Source: Merluccius polli | Lineage: Eukaryota; Chordata; Actinopteri; Gadiformes; Merlucciidae | Length of the DNA stretch: 64,000 bases | Direction of reading: 5' to 3' | Assembly (NCBI GenBank): GCA_030340625.1 | Contig: JAOPHQ010005706.1 | Location: forward strand, 25,001-89,000 | Shown here: piece by piece, positions 53,996-64,000 of the stretch | How positions within the stretch are numbered: the stretch's first letter is position 1 | Layout of the letters: each line of letters starts with the position of its first letter | Translations under genes and position numbers: made by a program | The notes under the pieces: generated by a model | Told to the model about the DNA's origin: nothing | Seen by the model: the letters and a program-made list of their open reading frames with translations, nothing else | The model's database searches: none

Positions 53996-55668
53996 TCTCT
54001 CTGAATTCAAGCCCAATTACATGATGAATTGCCGTTAGAACCCCATGCATCTCCTCTAACATACAATAATAAGTATAGGCCTATAACATATATGCCATTG
54101 AATAGGGGTGATTAGGCCTATGCCTTATTGTGTTAGTCTCAAAATAGTGTCTAATTGTATTTTATACTGACACTAAATATACAAATATTTCCACATGTCT
54201 AGTAAAAGGTCTATTATTCATATAACCTAATGTTTGTTGTTCACATGTTTGTGATTGTATCCATACGTTAAATACATGATCAAACAAATGGAAACCAACA
54301 AGATGTCTTAACAGCAGTTTCACAGATCACCCTTGTAAAAAAACAGCCACGCCTGAAGCATGACCCGGTCAAAAGCCAATTCTGTTCACAATTTTGAAGA
54401 CTGTACTGTTTAAACCTTGTGTGCTTGATTATTAAACGCACTCACACATACCAGCCCTAATGAGTATTTATATACAGTATATATATAGTTTGCGACGAGT
54501 GAACTTTATCAACATTTTATCATGTCTTTATTATATAGGCTAAGGTAGCCTATTATTTTTAGCCCAGCCCAAATGGATTTGTTGTCAACTCCCCCGCCGT
54601 CTTGTCCCCCCTCTGCAAGGCGTTCATTAGGATTTGTGTTCCGCATGTCGCAAAAACACAGCGCCTAAACAAGAGGAAATACAGCTTAGAAAGATTATAT
54701 TTGATTACATTTATTATATTTAATGATATTACATCGATTATATTTGATTCGATTGATTATATTCGATAGATTGATTATACTATATTATATTTGATTAGAT
54801 TAGCACGATTATATTAAATTAGATTAGATGGATTATACTATATTATATTTGATTAGATTAGCTAGACTATATTAGATTAGATTGATTATACTATATTAGA
54901 TTTGCTGAATACAAATGAAGCCATTTGGAGTGAAACAAGGACATGGGTGTATACTTACACGTATGTTTCCATCCTGTAAAAAAAACAACAACAGATGTAA
55001 CAACCGTCAGTGGGCGTCCGCAGCCCTAGTTTTTTCGGGGTATGTCCTGCACCGTCGGCCCTTGTCTGCGGTTTTTGGGTCCAATTCAGCGCGTTGAACC
55101 GGGGATGGAGGGCCGTCGGTGAGAGAAATCGATCTGATTGGCTGTTCAGCTTAAGCGGATCAGCGCACGAGAAGGGAAACGGAAGTGCGCAAAGCAGCGA
55201 GCGACTTCGCCAAGAGGGCGCTTACAAAAAGCTTGTCTCATTTTTCAATTTAACCCTAACTCCATTAAGAAGTAGCTATATTACGCAACCGCGAGAGTGG
55301 TGTGAAAACAGCAGGCGAGCACTGCTTGGTTTCGTGTTTGTACCATAGACTGTATATAAAGATGGACGGCATGACAGCTCTTCAAAAGTGAAACCAAAAC
55401 ATTTCGATCGCCCCCTGGTGGCTGGCTACAGTATAGCTCATAACCCCGCCTCCTCCACGTTAGCGGATGGGACATGGGCCAAACTAAAACATCAAAGTAC
55501 ACATCAAATACATTTTTCTCAAAGATGGTTTGTGTCATTTTATGTAGTTCTTATCACACTGATGTATGTTCAAGTGTTTTTTTCTGATAAGTTTGGTTTT
55601 AATTAGTTATCTGATGCTATAAAAAGGGGGTGAGACGTCATGATTGAAAGGTGCTCTGAGTGACGTAT
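53996..55668. repeat. Long direct duplication, copy 1
   Basis: Matches 62361-63813 over most of its length in the same orientation (TGATGAATTGCCGTTAG, CGTTAAATACATGATCAAAC and GGGATGGAGGGCCGTCGGTG occur in both). This copy has an extra segment of about 165 nt near 55288-55450 containing ACCATAGACTGTATATAAAG. Includes an AT-rich GATTAGATTATATTA array. Non-coding. Confidence 0.5.
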
Positions 55669-55787
55669 CGCAATGATTGACAGCTGCTCTGGGTGACATA
55701 GTCGTGGAGGCACCTGCGGACTTGCGAAATTGTACGTAGAGTAGGAACGTCGAGAGGAGAGTAACTTTTAACTTTCAATAACCGTGA

Positions 55788-56796
55788 CACTGGCGCCGCC
55801 AGCCGGAATCCTGTACGCACTGTGCGTACAATTTTTTTGGTGAAAAAAAAAAAAAAAAGCAATTGTGAAAAAAAAAAGAAGCAATTTTATTTATTTTGAG
55901 GGGGTGTGATGAGGGTGTGACAAAGATGCTTGTTTGTAACAGGCTAAACGTGCTGAGCTCGTTGATTGTTAACCAATCACTGGAGGCCTAACGTAAAAGC
56001 CAATGATTGTCGTTTACGTCATTCATCTGTCACTTTTTGATTTCTGGCGCATATTTAGCTACCTACAGTCTATGATATTTACACTAAGCTATGTGATGAT
56101 TACGCCCGGTCCAGCCTATAGAAATGTCAAAAAGACAGTTGAGCCTTTTCCAGGCATTTGAAAAAAAGAGATCCAAACCCACGATCACAAACACGCAGCA
56201 GAGCAGCGATAATGAAGGTGCTACCAGCAGTCAGGCAGGACGTGAAGACGAGGTAGCTAGCTATGCTTCTAGCTCTTCTGCCTCTTTGGCGGTTGCAGCC
56301 GCTGAGGGTCCAAGCCCCGAGCCCGCCGAGAACACACGGCAGCAGCAAAGGGTGGTCAGTGCTGCTGCATATGAAGATGACCTTGGCTGTGTTAAGGCTG
56401 ATGAACTCAAAACGACATCCGATTCCGTTAAACTGAAAGCCATACAGTCCAGATTCAAGCCCCCCAGAGGGTGGGTACCCCCAGCTAGAGTCATATGTGG
56501 GAAGCAGCGGAAAATACCGGAGGAATTTTTTTTTCGCGTCATCTCGCTTTCTTTTTTCTCTCCTCTCCTTAGCTCCAAACTCACTCGTCTGCACCGCGAT
56601 TATTAACCACAGTAGCCTATAGTTTTCCACACAACAGCCATATAACTCATGTCAGAATAACAACAGTCTCAGTAGATTAATGGACATTTTAATCTGTTAT
56701 TTCACTAATACTGAAAACATTAGATTAGTATTTTTCCATTTGTTGTATTTGCCGTTCCTGTGCGTACTTTGAAATTGAACCCTGGCGGCGCCGCTG
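55788..56796 (+). mobile_element. hAT-like element, 1009 bp, with TIRs and target duplication
   Basis: Left end CACTGGCGCCGCCAG and right end CTGGCGGCGCCGCTG are imperfect inverted repeats. ACCGTGA flanks both ends (55781-55787 and 56797-56803). Internally it has A-rich sequence and one 160-codon frame on the + strand (56124-56606). Too short to encode a full transposase, so it is probably non-autonomous. Confidence 0.5.
56124..56606 (+). pseudogene. Truncated transposase-like frame in the hAT-like element
   Basis: 160 codons starting MSKRQLSLFQAFEKKRSK, then Ser/Ala/Glu-rich disordered sequence, then SRFKPPRGWVPP and KQRKIPEEFF, running into T-rich sequence without a known domain. A basic MSKRQ-x-L-x-x-F start is common in hAT-type transposases, so this may be an N-terminal remnant. 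No catalytic region. Could still be an expressed small exon. Confidence 0.5.
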
Positions 56797-57058
56797 ACCG
56801 TGATCGTCTGTTTAAAACCTACAAAATGAGTTCTGCAATTTTAATTGTACAGCTTGGATCGGATGGAACAAGCTGGCGCTTTGGCACGCTGAATTGCATT
56901 GCACGTCTAGGACAATGAAATTAGGCAATACCACCTAAACTGGCCTTTTTCATTATACAACGTGAACAACTGTAAAATAATTATACTTCACACACTGACC
57001 TTTCACCCCCACTAACCCAAACCACTTGTTGTTGTTGACTGCCAGCAGTCCTAGGGGG

Positions 57059-58412
57059 TATTGCACAAAACTAGGATAAAGAAATCCAGGATAATTGAGC
57101 AAGCGCGGCTTGAACTAGTCTGCTCGGCGCATCCTGGCTCATTTGGTGAATGATGAACAACCAGGGCCCTAACTGGGGCCCTAACGGGGCCCTAAGTGAC
57201 AGTTACTCAGTAACTACTGAGGAGCTACTGGTAAACAGACTAGGGGACTACTGTATTCGTTACTGAGTAACGAATGATGAACAACCAGGGCCCTAACTGG
57301 AACCCTAACTGGGGCTCTAACAGGGCCCTAAGTGACAGTTACTCAGTAACGAATACAGTAGTCCCCTAGTCTGTTTACCAGTAATTCCTCAGTAGTTACT
57401 GAGTAACTGTCACTTAGGGCCCAGTTAGGGCCCCAGTTAGGGCCCTGGGGCCGGATTCACTAACATTTTCTTAAGATAAAACTTAAGAAGATTCTTAAGA
57501 AAAAATATAAGAACTTCCTAAGCATCTCCTTAAACGCTATTCACCATTTTTTTCTTAAGAATTGTCAATTGTCTTACAAACTTCTTAGTTTTCTGACTTA
57601 AGAAGTTCTTAGATTGTTAACCTCATAGCCTATACTGTCTAATTAGCATGTGATCAGGGAGTAAGCGGATCCATTCTGTCTCTCAATGGCCTTGGTGGAT
57701 TTTCCTCCCTAGCTGCCACCCAAAAAAAGAGTAATATGTTTTCAGTAACTTGGCCTACTGAAATAATTAAATCTAAGTCTAAATGCATTACTACAACTGC
57801 CTTCTTGATATACTTAAGAGGAAATTATAGTATAATCAAAGATCCTTGATTACTATTACTTCTCAACATTCTGGTATCAATAGGCCTACTTGTTACTGAC
57901 ACAGAGCCCATTTCATTTTCAACTGACAATATAGGCTTTATTTGATATACAAAAAGTAGTATGATACGTTTAAATGAACAACATTTGGTTAACATATATT
58001 CTTGGGTTAAGTAATATATTAATGAATTCATATAAATGTCATATATACAGTATATATGTTCACTGCAGCTGTTGTAAGACTGGTGAAGGGTTATCTTAAA
58101 GTTGTGAAGAAACTTGAGAAGGAATTCAAGAACTTTGTCTTCAAGAATCTTATTTGTTCTTAAATACTTTCTTAGGAAAAAACTTAAGAAGAAAGTTAAG
58201 AAAAAAGTTAAGAAAAAACTAAGAAATTCTTCAAGAATATCAAATCTTCTTAAATTTTGTCTTAAGAACATAGTTAAGAAAAAAGTGCTACTTAAGAACT
58301 TTTTTCTTCTTAAGAATGCTTTGTGAATCCGGCCCCTGGTCGTTCATCATTCGTTACTCATTCGTTCCTCAGTAACTACCCACGTTTTGCATACCTTATT
58401 GTAAAGTGTTAC
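57059..58412. repeat. Palindromic fish repeat interrupted by a MITE
   Basis: CAGGGCCCTAACTGG and GTTACTCAGTAAC units occur repeatedly in both orientations (57160-57446), then resume at 58337 after the inserted element. Ends near TTGTAAAGTGTTACCG. Self-complementary; non-coding. Confidence 0.5.
57447..58336. mobile_element. MITE with GGGGCCGGATTCAC ends, 890 bp
   Basis: Left end GGGGCCGGATTCAC and right end GTGAATCCGGCCCC are perfect inverted repeats. Both arms carry many CTTAAGAA-type units. The AT-rich centre has no coding capacity. No clear target duplication found. Confidence 0.5.
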
Positions 58413-58420
58413 CGAATACT

Positions 58421-58770
58421 GTAATTTAAATGTTCTTCTCAAAACTCACCCTGTGGAGTTGCTGTTTATTGTGGTGTTATTATCATCATATTGGTCTTCA
58501 GACAGTCTTCATATGCAAAAAAAGATTACAGATTGCATATGAATATTGGATTCAACATGAATATGAATATTTATTGTAATTTAAATGTTCTTCTCAAAAC
58601 TCACCCTGTGGAGTTGCTGTTTATTGTGGTGATATTATCATCATATTGGTCTTCAGACAGTCTTCATATGCAAAAAAAATATTACAGATTGCATATGAAT
58701 CTTACATTAAATGTGAATGTTTCCTATATTGTCATTTGATTGTTCCCCACCCTGTGGAGTTGCTGTCCAT
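58421..58770. repeat. Tandem repeat, period 155 bp, about 2.3 copies
   Basis: GTAATTTAAATGTTCTTCTC recurs at 58421 and 58576, and CACCCTGTGGAGTTGCTGT a third time in a partial copy near 58748. Non-coding. Confidence 0.5.
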
Positions 58771-58896
58771 TGGGAGAATATGTACATGTTGAATGTGTTG
58801 TCTACCGAAACGAGAAGATAAATGTTTACAGTTCACAAGTGTTGCCTGCTGAACTCTGATCAATGCTAAATGATTTCAAAGTGGATAAACGTCTTA

Positions 58897-58980
58897 CTTT
58901 CTTCGGTGGAAACCTGGAGGTATAGGACTCACGAAGACACAGCCCAGCAGAAGCACAACGACAGACCACGCAGGGTTCAT
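58897..58980 (-). other. Possible signal-peptide exon on the minus strand
   Basis: From an ATG whose complement ends at 58980, the minus strand encodes MNPAWSVVVLLLGCVFVSPI then PPGFHRRK, a convincing signal-peptide shape with GCC before ATG. Possible donors follow (GTGAGT inside, GTAAGA at the end). No downstream exon was found to its left, which is repeat DNA. May be chance or a gene remnant. Confidence 0.5.
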
Positions 58981-59165
58981 GGCGCTGGTCTCTTCTTTCA
59001 CCTTGAAGAACAAGCAGTATCTATACAAACATGGGAAAGAAACTGTACTTTTGTCCAAAAGAGTGAGTAGAGCGGTTACCCCCACACTGTTCAAATATTT
59101 ACTAGATCGGAAAGCGGGTCCAGTGCGTGAGGCAATCTGCATGTCGACTCAAGTCTGCCAGGGTC

Positions 59166-61293
59166 AGTGGTTTGGGTTAGTGGGGGTGAAAGGTCAGTGT
59201 GTGAAGTATAATTATTTTACAGTTGTTCACGTTGTATAATGAAAAAGGCCAGTTTAGGTGGTATTGCCTAATTTCATTGTCCTAGACGTGCAATGCAATT
59301 CAGTGCGCCAAAGCGCCAGCTTGTTCCATTATCCAAGCTGTACAATTAAAATTGAACAAGGAAGTCGAGAGCTGGAAACGGAGACAGCTCGCCTTCAAAG
59401 TAAAGCAAGGTAAAAGTTGCGCGTTTTGAAGCCTGTTCGCTGCAATGGCTGCAGGAGTCAATTTAAGGAGAGCAAAACAAATTAAATAAACAAATAGCCT
59501 ATATAATTAGCATAATTCACAGCTGTTATACAGTCATATTTCTGCCACTTTCCCACAACTGATTGTGAATAAATTGCAAATGGGCGCAAACACTGGAATT
59601 ATTATAGAGCGCTGTGATTCATGTATGCATGTCATGATTCATTTACATATTCAACTTATTTATTTGATTAAGACTACCTAATCTGTTACTTATTAGATTA
59701 GATTCAACTTTATTGTCATTGCTCAGAGTACAAGTACAGATGCTGCATTTTGTTATCTCTGTACTTGTAGCTGTTGTGATGTTCTTTGAGGAAGATGGCT
59801 GCCGACACAGGATCGCTTTTAACTCACTTTGTTTAGCTTTAGGTATATTATCTATGAAGCAAATGGAGGGGAATTGTATCATTCACGCGTGGAGCGACCC
59901 GTAGCTGGATATCTAACAGATACACGGCCTCTAGAGTTTCTGCCCTCCCCCCGCTTGTGTGGTTTGGTAGTACCTGGGCAGGCGTGGCCTCTATGATGCA
60001 TAATATGCTCTGATTGGCTAGTGTTGAGTGCCCGCCCCCAATATATTGTGTGCTGCCATCTGGTGGCCAGATGCGGTTAATACAGCTTATATATTTGTTT
60101 CTATTCCCTAGTGGCTATTTGTAGATATTACAGCTTATGTATTTGTTCATGTCCCCTTGTGGCTATGTGAGGATATTACAGCTTAGTGTTATATGTGCGG
60201 TTATACATTCGTCACATAGCCTACTCTGAGCAATGACAAGTGACAAGTTGAATCTAATCTAATTTAAATGCTATATAAATAAAGGCTAGTCACCTCTCAA
60301 ATAAAGTTGTGAGTATACAATACAATACAAACAAAATCTGAATCTATAAATAAATAATGTTGATAAACTTGATAAACATCATAATATTAAAAAAAACACC
60401 AACAATAACAATGATTTGACTACTAAATGCACCTATACAGAGAATTTAGTAGTCGAATTGAAGAGGGGATGAACGACTTGGAATAGCGGTTAGTTTTACA
60501 AGCAGGTAAATCATAACAACGCTCTGATGGCAACAGAGAAAATTCGAATTCAAGTCCCTTTGTTTCACTCCAGTGATGTTAGAACAGATTTTAACAATAC
60601 TGTTCAGGCTGTTTCTGTCTTTTACTGTGAGGCTGTGAAACCAGCAGATAAAAGAAAAGCCCAGGAGACTCAATAAAAGATTGAACTATTACATCTAACA
60701 CACTTTCGTTATGTATGATACATTATTCAGCTGCATCTCTGTTGCGTCTAAAATCAATAATCAGTTCCTTGGTTTTAGATACATTTAAGTCCAGGAAGTT
60801 ATCATCACACCAAAAAATTAAATCAGTGAGAGCATTCCCGTGGTCTGATTGTGAGCCTTGGAGAAGGGACAGCAACGCAGCATCGTCAGAAAATGTGACC
60901 AAATAGCTGCCCACCTAAATACATTGATAAGTTGATATATAAATTAATTATTACATGCATACATGAATCACAGCACTCTATAATAATTCCAGTGTTCGCG
61001 CCCATATGCAATTTATTCACAATCAATTGTGGGAAAGTGGCAGAAATATGACTGTATTTAGTTTAGCTCTCCTTAAATTGACCGCTGCAGCCAACACACT
61101 TTGAAGGCGAGCTGTCTCTGTTTCCGGCTCTCGACTTCCTTGTTCAATTTTCATTGTACATCTTGGAACAAGCTGGCGCTTTGGCGCGCTGAATTGCATT
61201 GCACGTCTAGGACAATGAAATTAGGCATTACCCCCTAAACTGGCCTTTTTCATTATACAACGTGAACAACTGTAAATGAATTATACTTCATAC
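59166..61293. repeat. Large inverted repeat enclosing a TIR element
   Basis: Arms of about 59200-59640 and 60950-61293 are reverse complements over most of their length (CTAGACGTGCAATGCAATTC against its complement; TGTATGCATG and ATAATTCCAGTGTTCG regions also pair). The spacer holds the 572-bp element at 59692-60263 and other AT-rich sequence. Resembles a long-TIR DNA transposon without coding capacity. Confidence 0.5.
59692..60263. mobile_element. TIR element, 572 bp
   Basis: Left end ATTAGATTAGATTCAAC and right end GTTGAATCTAATCTAAT are perfect 17-bp inverted repeats. The next parts (TTTATTGTCATTGCTCAGAG and CTCTGAGCAATGACAAGTGA) also pair. The interior holds short duplicated blocks around TTACAGCTTATGTATTTGTT. 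Non-coding, a common fish element type. Confidence 0.5.
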
Positions 61294-62360
61294 ACGGACC
61301 GTGAAACCTCTCCATTTGGGCAAAACAAAAAAAATCAAAGGCCCCACAGTAACCAAAGTGAATAGGGAAGTGTCGTCTTATCAAGGGATAAAACATTATG
61401 AGCAACCAAAGGTACATTCACAGTGGGTTTGGTATTGGATAGTCATATTTGGTTGCAATTCAAAAGACACCATACTAGCTTTTCTTGGATAGGCCTCAAA
61501 ACATAGAGGCTATAACACCACCAAAGTTGTGTTCTGATTGGTCACTTGGTGATAAACGTCTGTCATTCTCTCAAACATCAAATCATTTATTTTTTGTGTT
61601 GTCCAGATTAAAAGTTAATACAACTAACCATCACATATCACATATTTTCACAAAAACTTCCAAAAACCACACCCTAACCTAAAAACCTAAAACTTTGTTA
61701 AATGTTTCTTTCCACTTGTTCCACAATTCAATTCAGGGATTCAGACTTTGTCAGGGGAATGCAGTTTTAAAAAATATTTTACCGTATACGGGCAGCCCCG
61801 CCCTGTCCCAAAATCAAAGATGTTGTAAGGCATTTAAACATGTGAGAAAGCAGCCATGTCATACACCCATAGAACAATACGATTCTCAACTTTTAGTCTA
61901 CTATAACCATGTTTAGCTGAATGAAACACAATTCCTACCCCAAACTAAATAATGAGCATACATGCTCATTATTTAGTTTGGGGTTGGAATTGTGTTTCAA
62001 TGTAACAACTCTTGTTGTTACATCTTTCTTTGGCATCAAATCCTGACCCAGGCCCTCGTCAGATGTTGTGCTTTGGCTCTGTAGTGATATAGGGCTACTG
62101 ATAATGCACTAGGTGGTGTTCACTCTAAAACACAACATTTAATTCAGGCGGAAATTAAATCTTACATTTATTCTGTGTTTTATTCACTCTGACCCAGTAG
62201 CATCCACATTGATTATGTAACAACAACCTCACAGGTGTTATCTTTCTTTTGAGATTAACTTAGAAACCCTTGTCGTTGTGGAGATATAGTCTGTTGAGTT
62301 TGGGTATGTTATTGTCAGCAAAATCCTGAGAAATAGGCCTAATGAGGAAGAGGTTGTTAA

Positions 62361-63813
62361 TCTCTCTGAATTCAAACCCAACGACATGATGAATTGCCGT
62401 TAGGACCCCATGCACAGTGTCTCCTCTAACATACAATAATACGTAGGCCTATAACATATGCCATTGAATAGGGGTGATTAGGCCTATTATTGTGTTAGTC
62501 TCAAAATAGTGTCTAATTGTATTTTATACTGACACTAAATATACAAATATTTCCATGTCCCTACTTTTCAAGAAGTCTTTATTATTCATGGCCTAATAGC
62601 CTTATGTTTACTGTTTTTCACATTTCTGTTTGTGATTGTATCCATACGTTAAATACATGATCAAACAAATGGAAACCAACAAGATGTCTTAACAGAGCAG
62701 TTTTACAAATCACCCTTGTAAAAAAACAGGTCAAAAGCCAATTCTGTTCACAATTTTGAAGACTGTACTGTTTAAACAGTACAGTCACACATACCAGCCC
62801 TAATGATCCCACAGTATATATATATTGTTGTTTGCGACGAGTGAACTTTATCAACATTTTATCATGTCTTTATTACATAGGCTAAGGTAGCCTATTATTT
62901 TTAGCCCGGTCCAGTTGAACTTGTTGTCAACTCCCCCGCCGTCTTGTCCCCCCTCTGCAAGGCGTTCATTAGGATTTGTGTTCCGCATGTCGCAAAAACA
63001 CAGCCCCTAAACAAGAGGAAATACAGCTTAGAAAGATTATATTTGATTACATTTATTATATTTAATGATATTACATCGATTATATTTGATTTGATTCGAT
63101 TGATTATACTATATTATATTTGATTAGCACAATTATATTAAATTAGATTAGATCGATTATATTATATTAAATAAGATTAGATTGATTATACTATATTAGA
63201 TTTGCTGAATACAAATGAAGCCATTTGGAGTGAAACAAGGACATGCGTGTATACTTACCCGACTGTTTCCTTCCTGTAAAAAAACAACAACAGATGTAAC
63301 AACCGTCAGTGGGCATCCGTAGCCCTAGTTTTTTCGGGGTATGTCCTGCACCGTCGGCCCTTGTCTGCGGTTTTTCGGTTCGGATTCAGTGCATTGAACC
63401 GGGGATGGAGGGCCGTCGGTGAGAGAAATCGCTCTGATTGGCTGTTCAGCTTAAGCGGATCAGCGCACGAGAAGGGAAACGGAATGCGCAAAGCAGTGAG
63501 CGACTTCGCCAAGAGGGCGCTTACAAAAAGCTTGTCTCATTTTTCAATTTAACCCTAACTCCATTAAGAAGTAGCTATATTACGCAACCGTCCGCCTCCT
63601 CCATGTTAGCGGATGGGACATGGGCCAAACTAAAACATCAAAGTACACATCAGATACATTTTTTCCAAAGATGGTTAGTGTCATTTTATGCAGTTCTTAT
63701 CACACTGATGTATGTTCAAGTGTTTTTTCTGATAAGTTTGGTTTTAATTAGTTATCAGATGCTAGAAAAAGGGGGTGAGACGTCATGATTGACAGCTGCT
63801 CTGAGTGACGCAT
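62361..63813. repeat. Long direct duplication, copy 2
   Basis: Same orientation as 53996-55668 and lacking that copy's roughly 165-nt segment (sequence passes directly from ACGCAACCG to TCCGCCTCCTCC). About 8.3 kb separates the copies. Followed by an AT-rich GATTAGATTATATTA array to the window end. Confidence 0.5.
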
Positions 63814-64000
63814 CTAGCTAATCGATTAGATCGATTAGCTAGATTATATCAAATTAGATTAGATCGATTATACTATATTATATTTGATTAGATTAGATCG
63901 ATTATACTATATTATATTTGATTAGATTAGCTCGATTATACTATATGATTAGATTAGCTCGATTATATTAAATTATATTTGATTAGATTAGCTCGATTAT
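63814..64000. repeat. GATTAGATCGATTATA tandem array at window end
   Basis: Irregular 20-25-nt units such as ATTAGATTAGATCGATTATA, cut by the window edge. Similar arrays occur at about 54700-54905 and 63045-63205. Confidence 0.5.

Larger units (their letters stand above)
56836..59354. repeat. Inverted repeat pair around a nested transposon cluster
   Basis: Left arm 56836-57028 and right arm 59166-59354 are reverse complements (TTTTCATTATACAACGTGAA against its complement, and TTTCACCCCCACTAACCCAA against its complement). Everything between is other repeat elements. Arms related to 61141-61293 too. Confidence 0.5.

Noticed and set aside
57825..58271. 148-codon minus-strand frame
   Set aside because: Lies inside the CTTAAGAA-rich MITE; its Phe/Leu/Lys runs come from that repeat.
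53996..63813. Direct 1.5-kb copies as LTRs of an endogenous retrovirus
   Set aside because: No gag, protease, reverse transcriptase or integrase frame lies between them, no primer-binding site was recognised, and the copies lack clear TG...CA ends.

Overview
The window looks like nuclear DNA of a ray-finned (teleost) fish. It has compact vertebrate-type exons with GT-AG introns, an extreme density of dinucleotide microsatellites, and dispersed repeats of kinds common in fish (short inverted-terminal-repeat elements, tRNA-derived SINEs, LINE tails). The very high AC/GT repeat load would fit a cod-like (gadiform) fish, but that is a guess. No prokaryotic features, rRNA or CRISPR arrays were seen.

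Two protein-coding genes can be assembled exon by exon, both on the + strand. Gene 1 (6792-43021) is a type IV diacylglycerol kinase, best matched to DGK iota (dgki). I could join 33 phase-compatible coding exons into 917 codons. They give a short first exon, two C1 zinc domains, a MARCKS-like basic stretch, the split catalytic domain with GGDGT, the accessory domain, C-terminal ankyrin repeats and a terminal ETAV PDZ-binding motif. A further 63-nt in-phase cassette exon is possible at 32475-32537. The 3' UTR probably runs to a polyadenylation signal near 46489-46498. Gene 2 (promoter about 48.25 kb, coding 49259-52966) is a bcl2l14 (BCL-G) homologue of 257 codons in six coding exons plus a likely non-coding first exon. 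It keeps a BH3-like motif but seems to lack the BH2 segment.

Layout: 1-6.8 kb is repeat-rich upstream sequence; 6.8-43 kb is dgki; 43-46.5 kb is its likely 3' UTR; 46.5-48.2 kb is repeat-filled intergenic DNA; 48.25-53 kb is bcl2l14; 53-64 kb is nested, inverted and duplicated transposon-derived sequence with no convincing gene. The two genes are unrelated in function (lipid signalling and apoptosis regulation), and nothing suggests they work together.

The most striking pattern is in the introns. Many dgki introns carry an (AC)n tract just after the 5' splice site and a (GT)n tract just before the 3' splice site, in that orientation, so the pre-mRNA could pair end to end. One intron does the same with (GA)n and (CT)n. 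Several complete inverted-repeat elements with visible target duplications can also be delimited.
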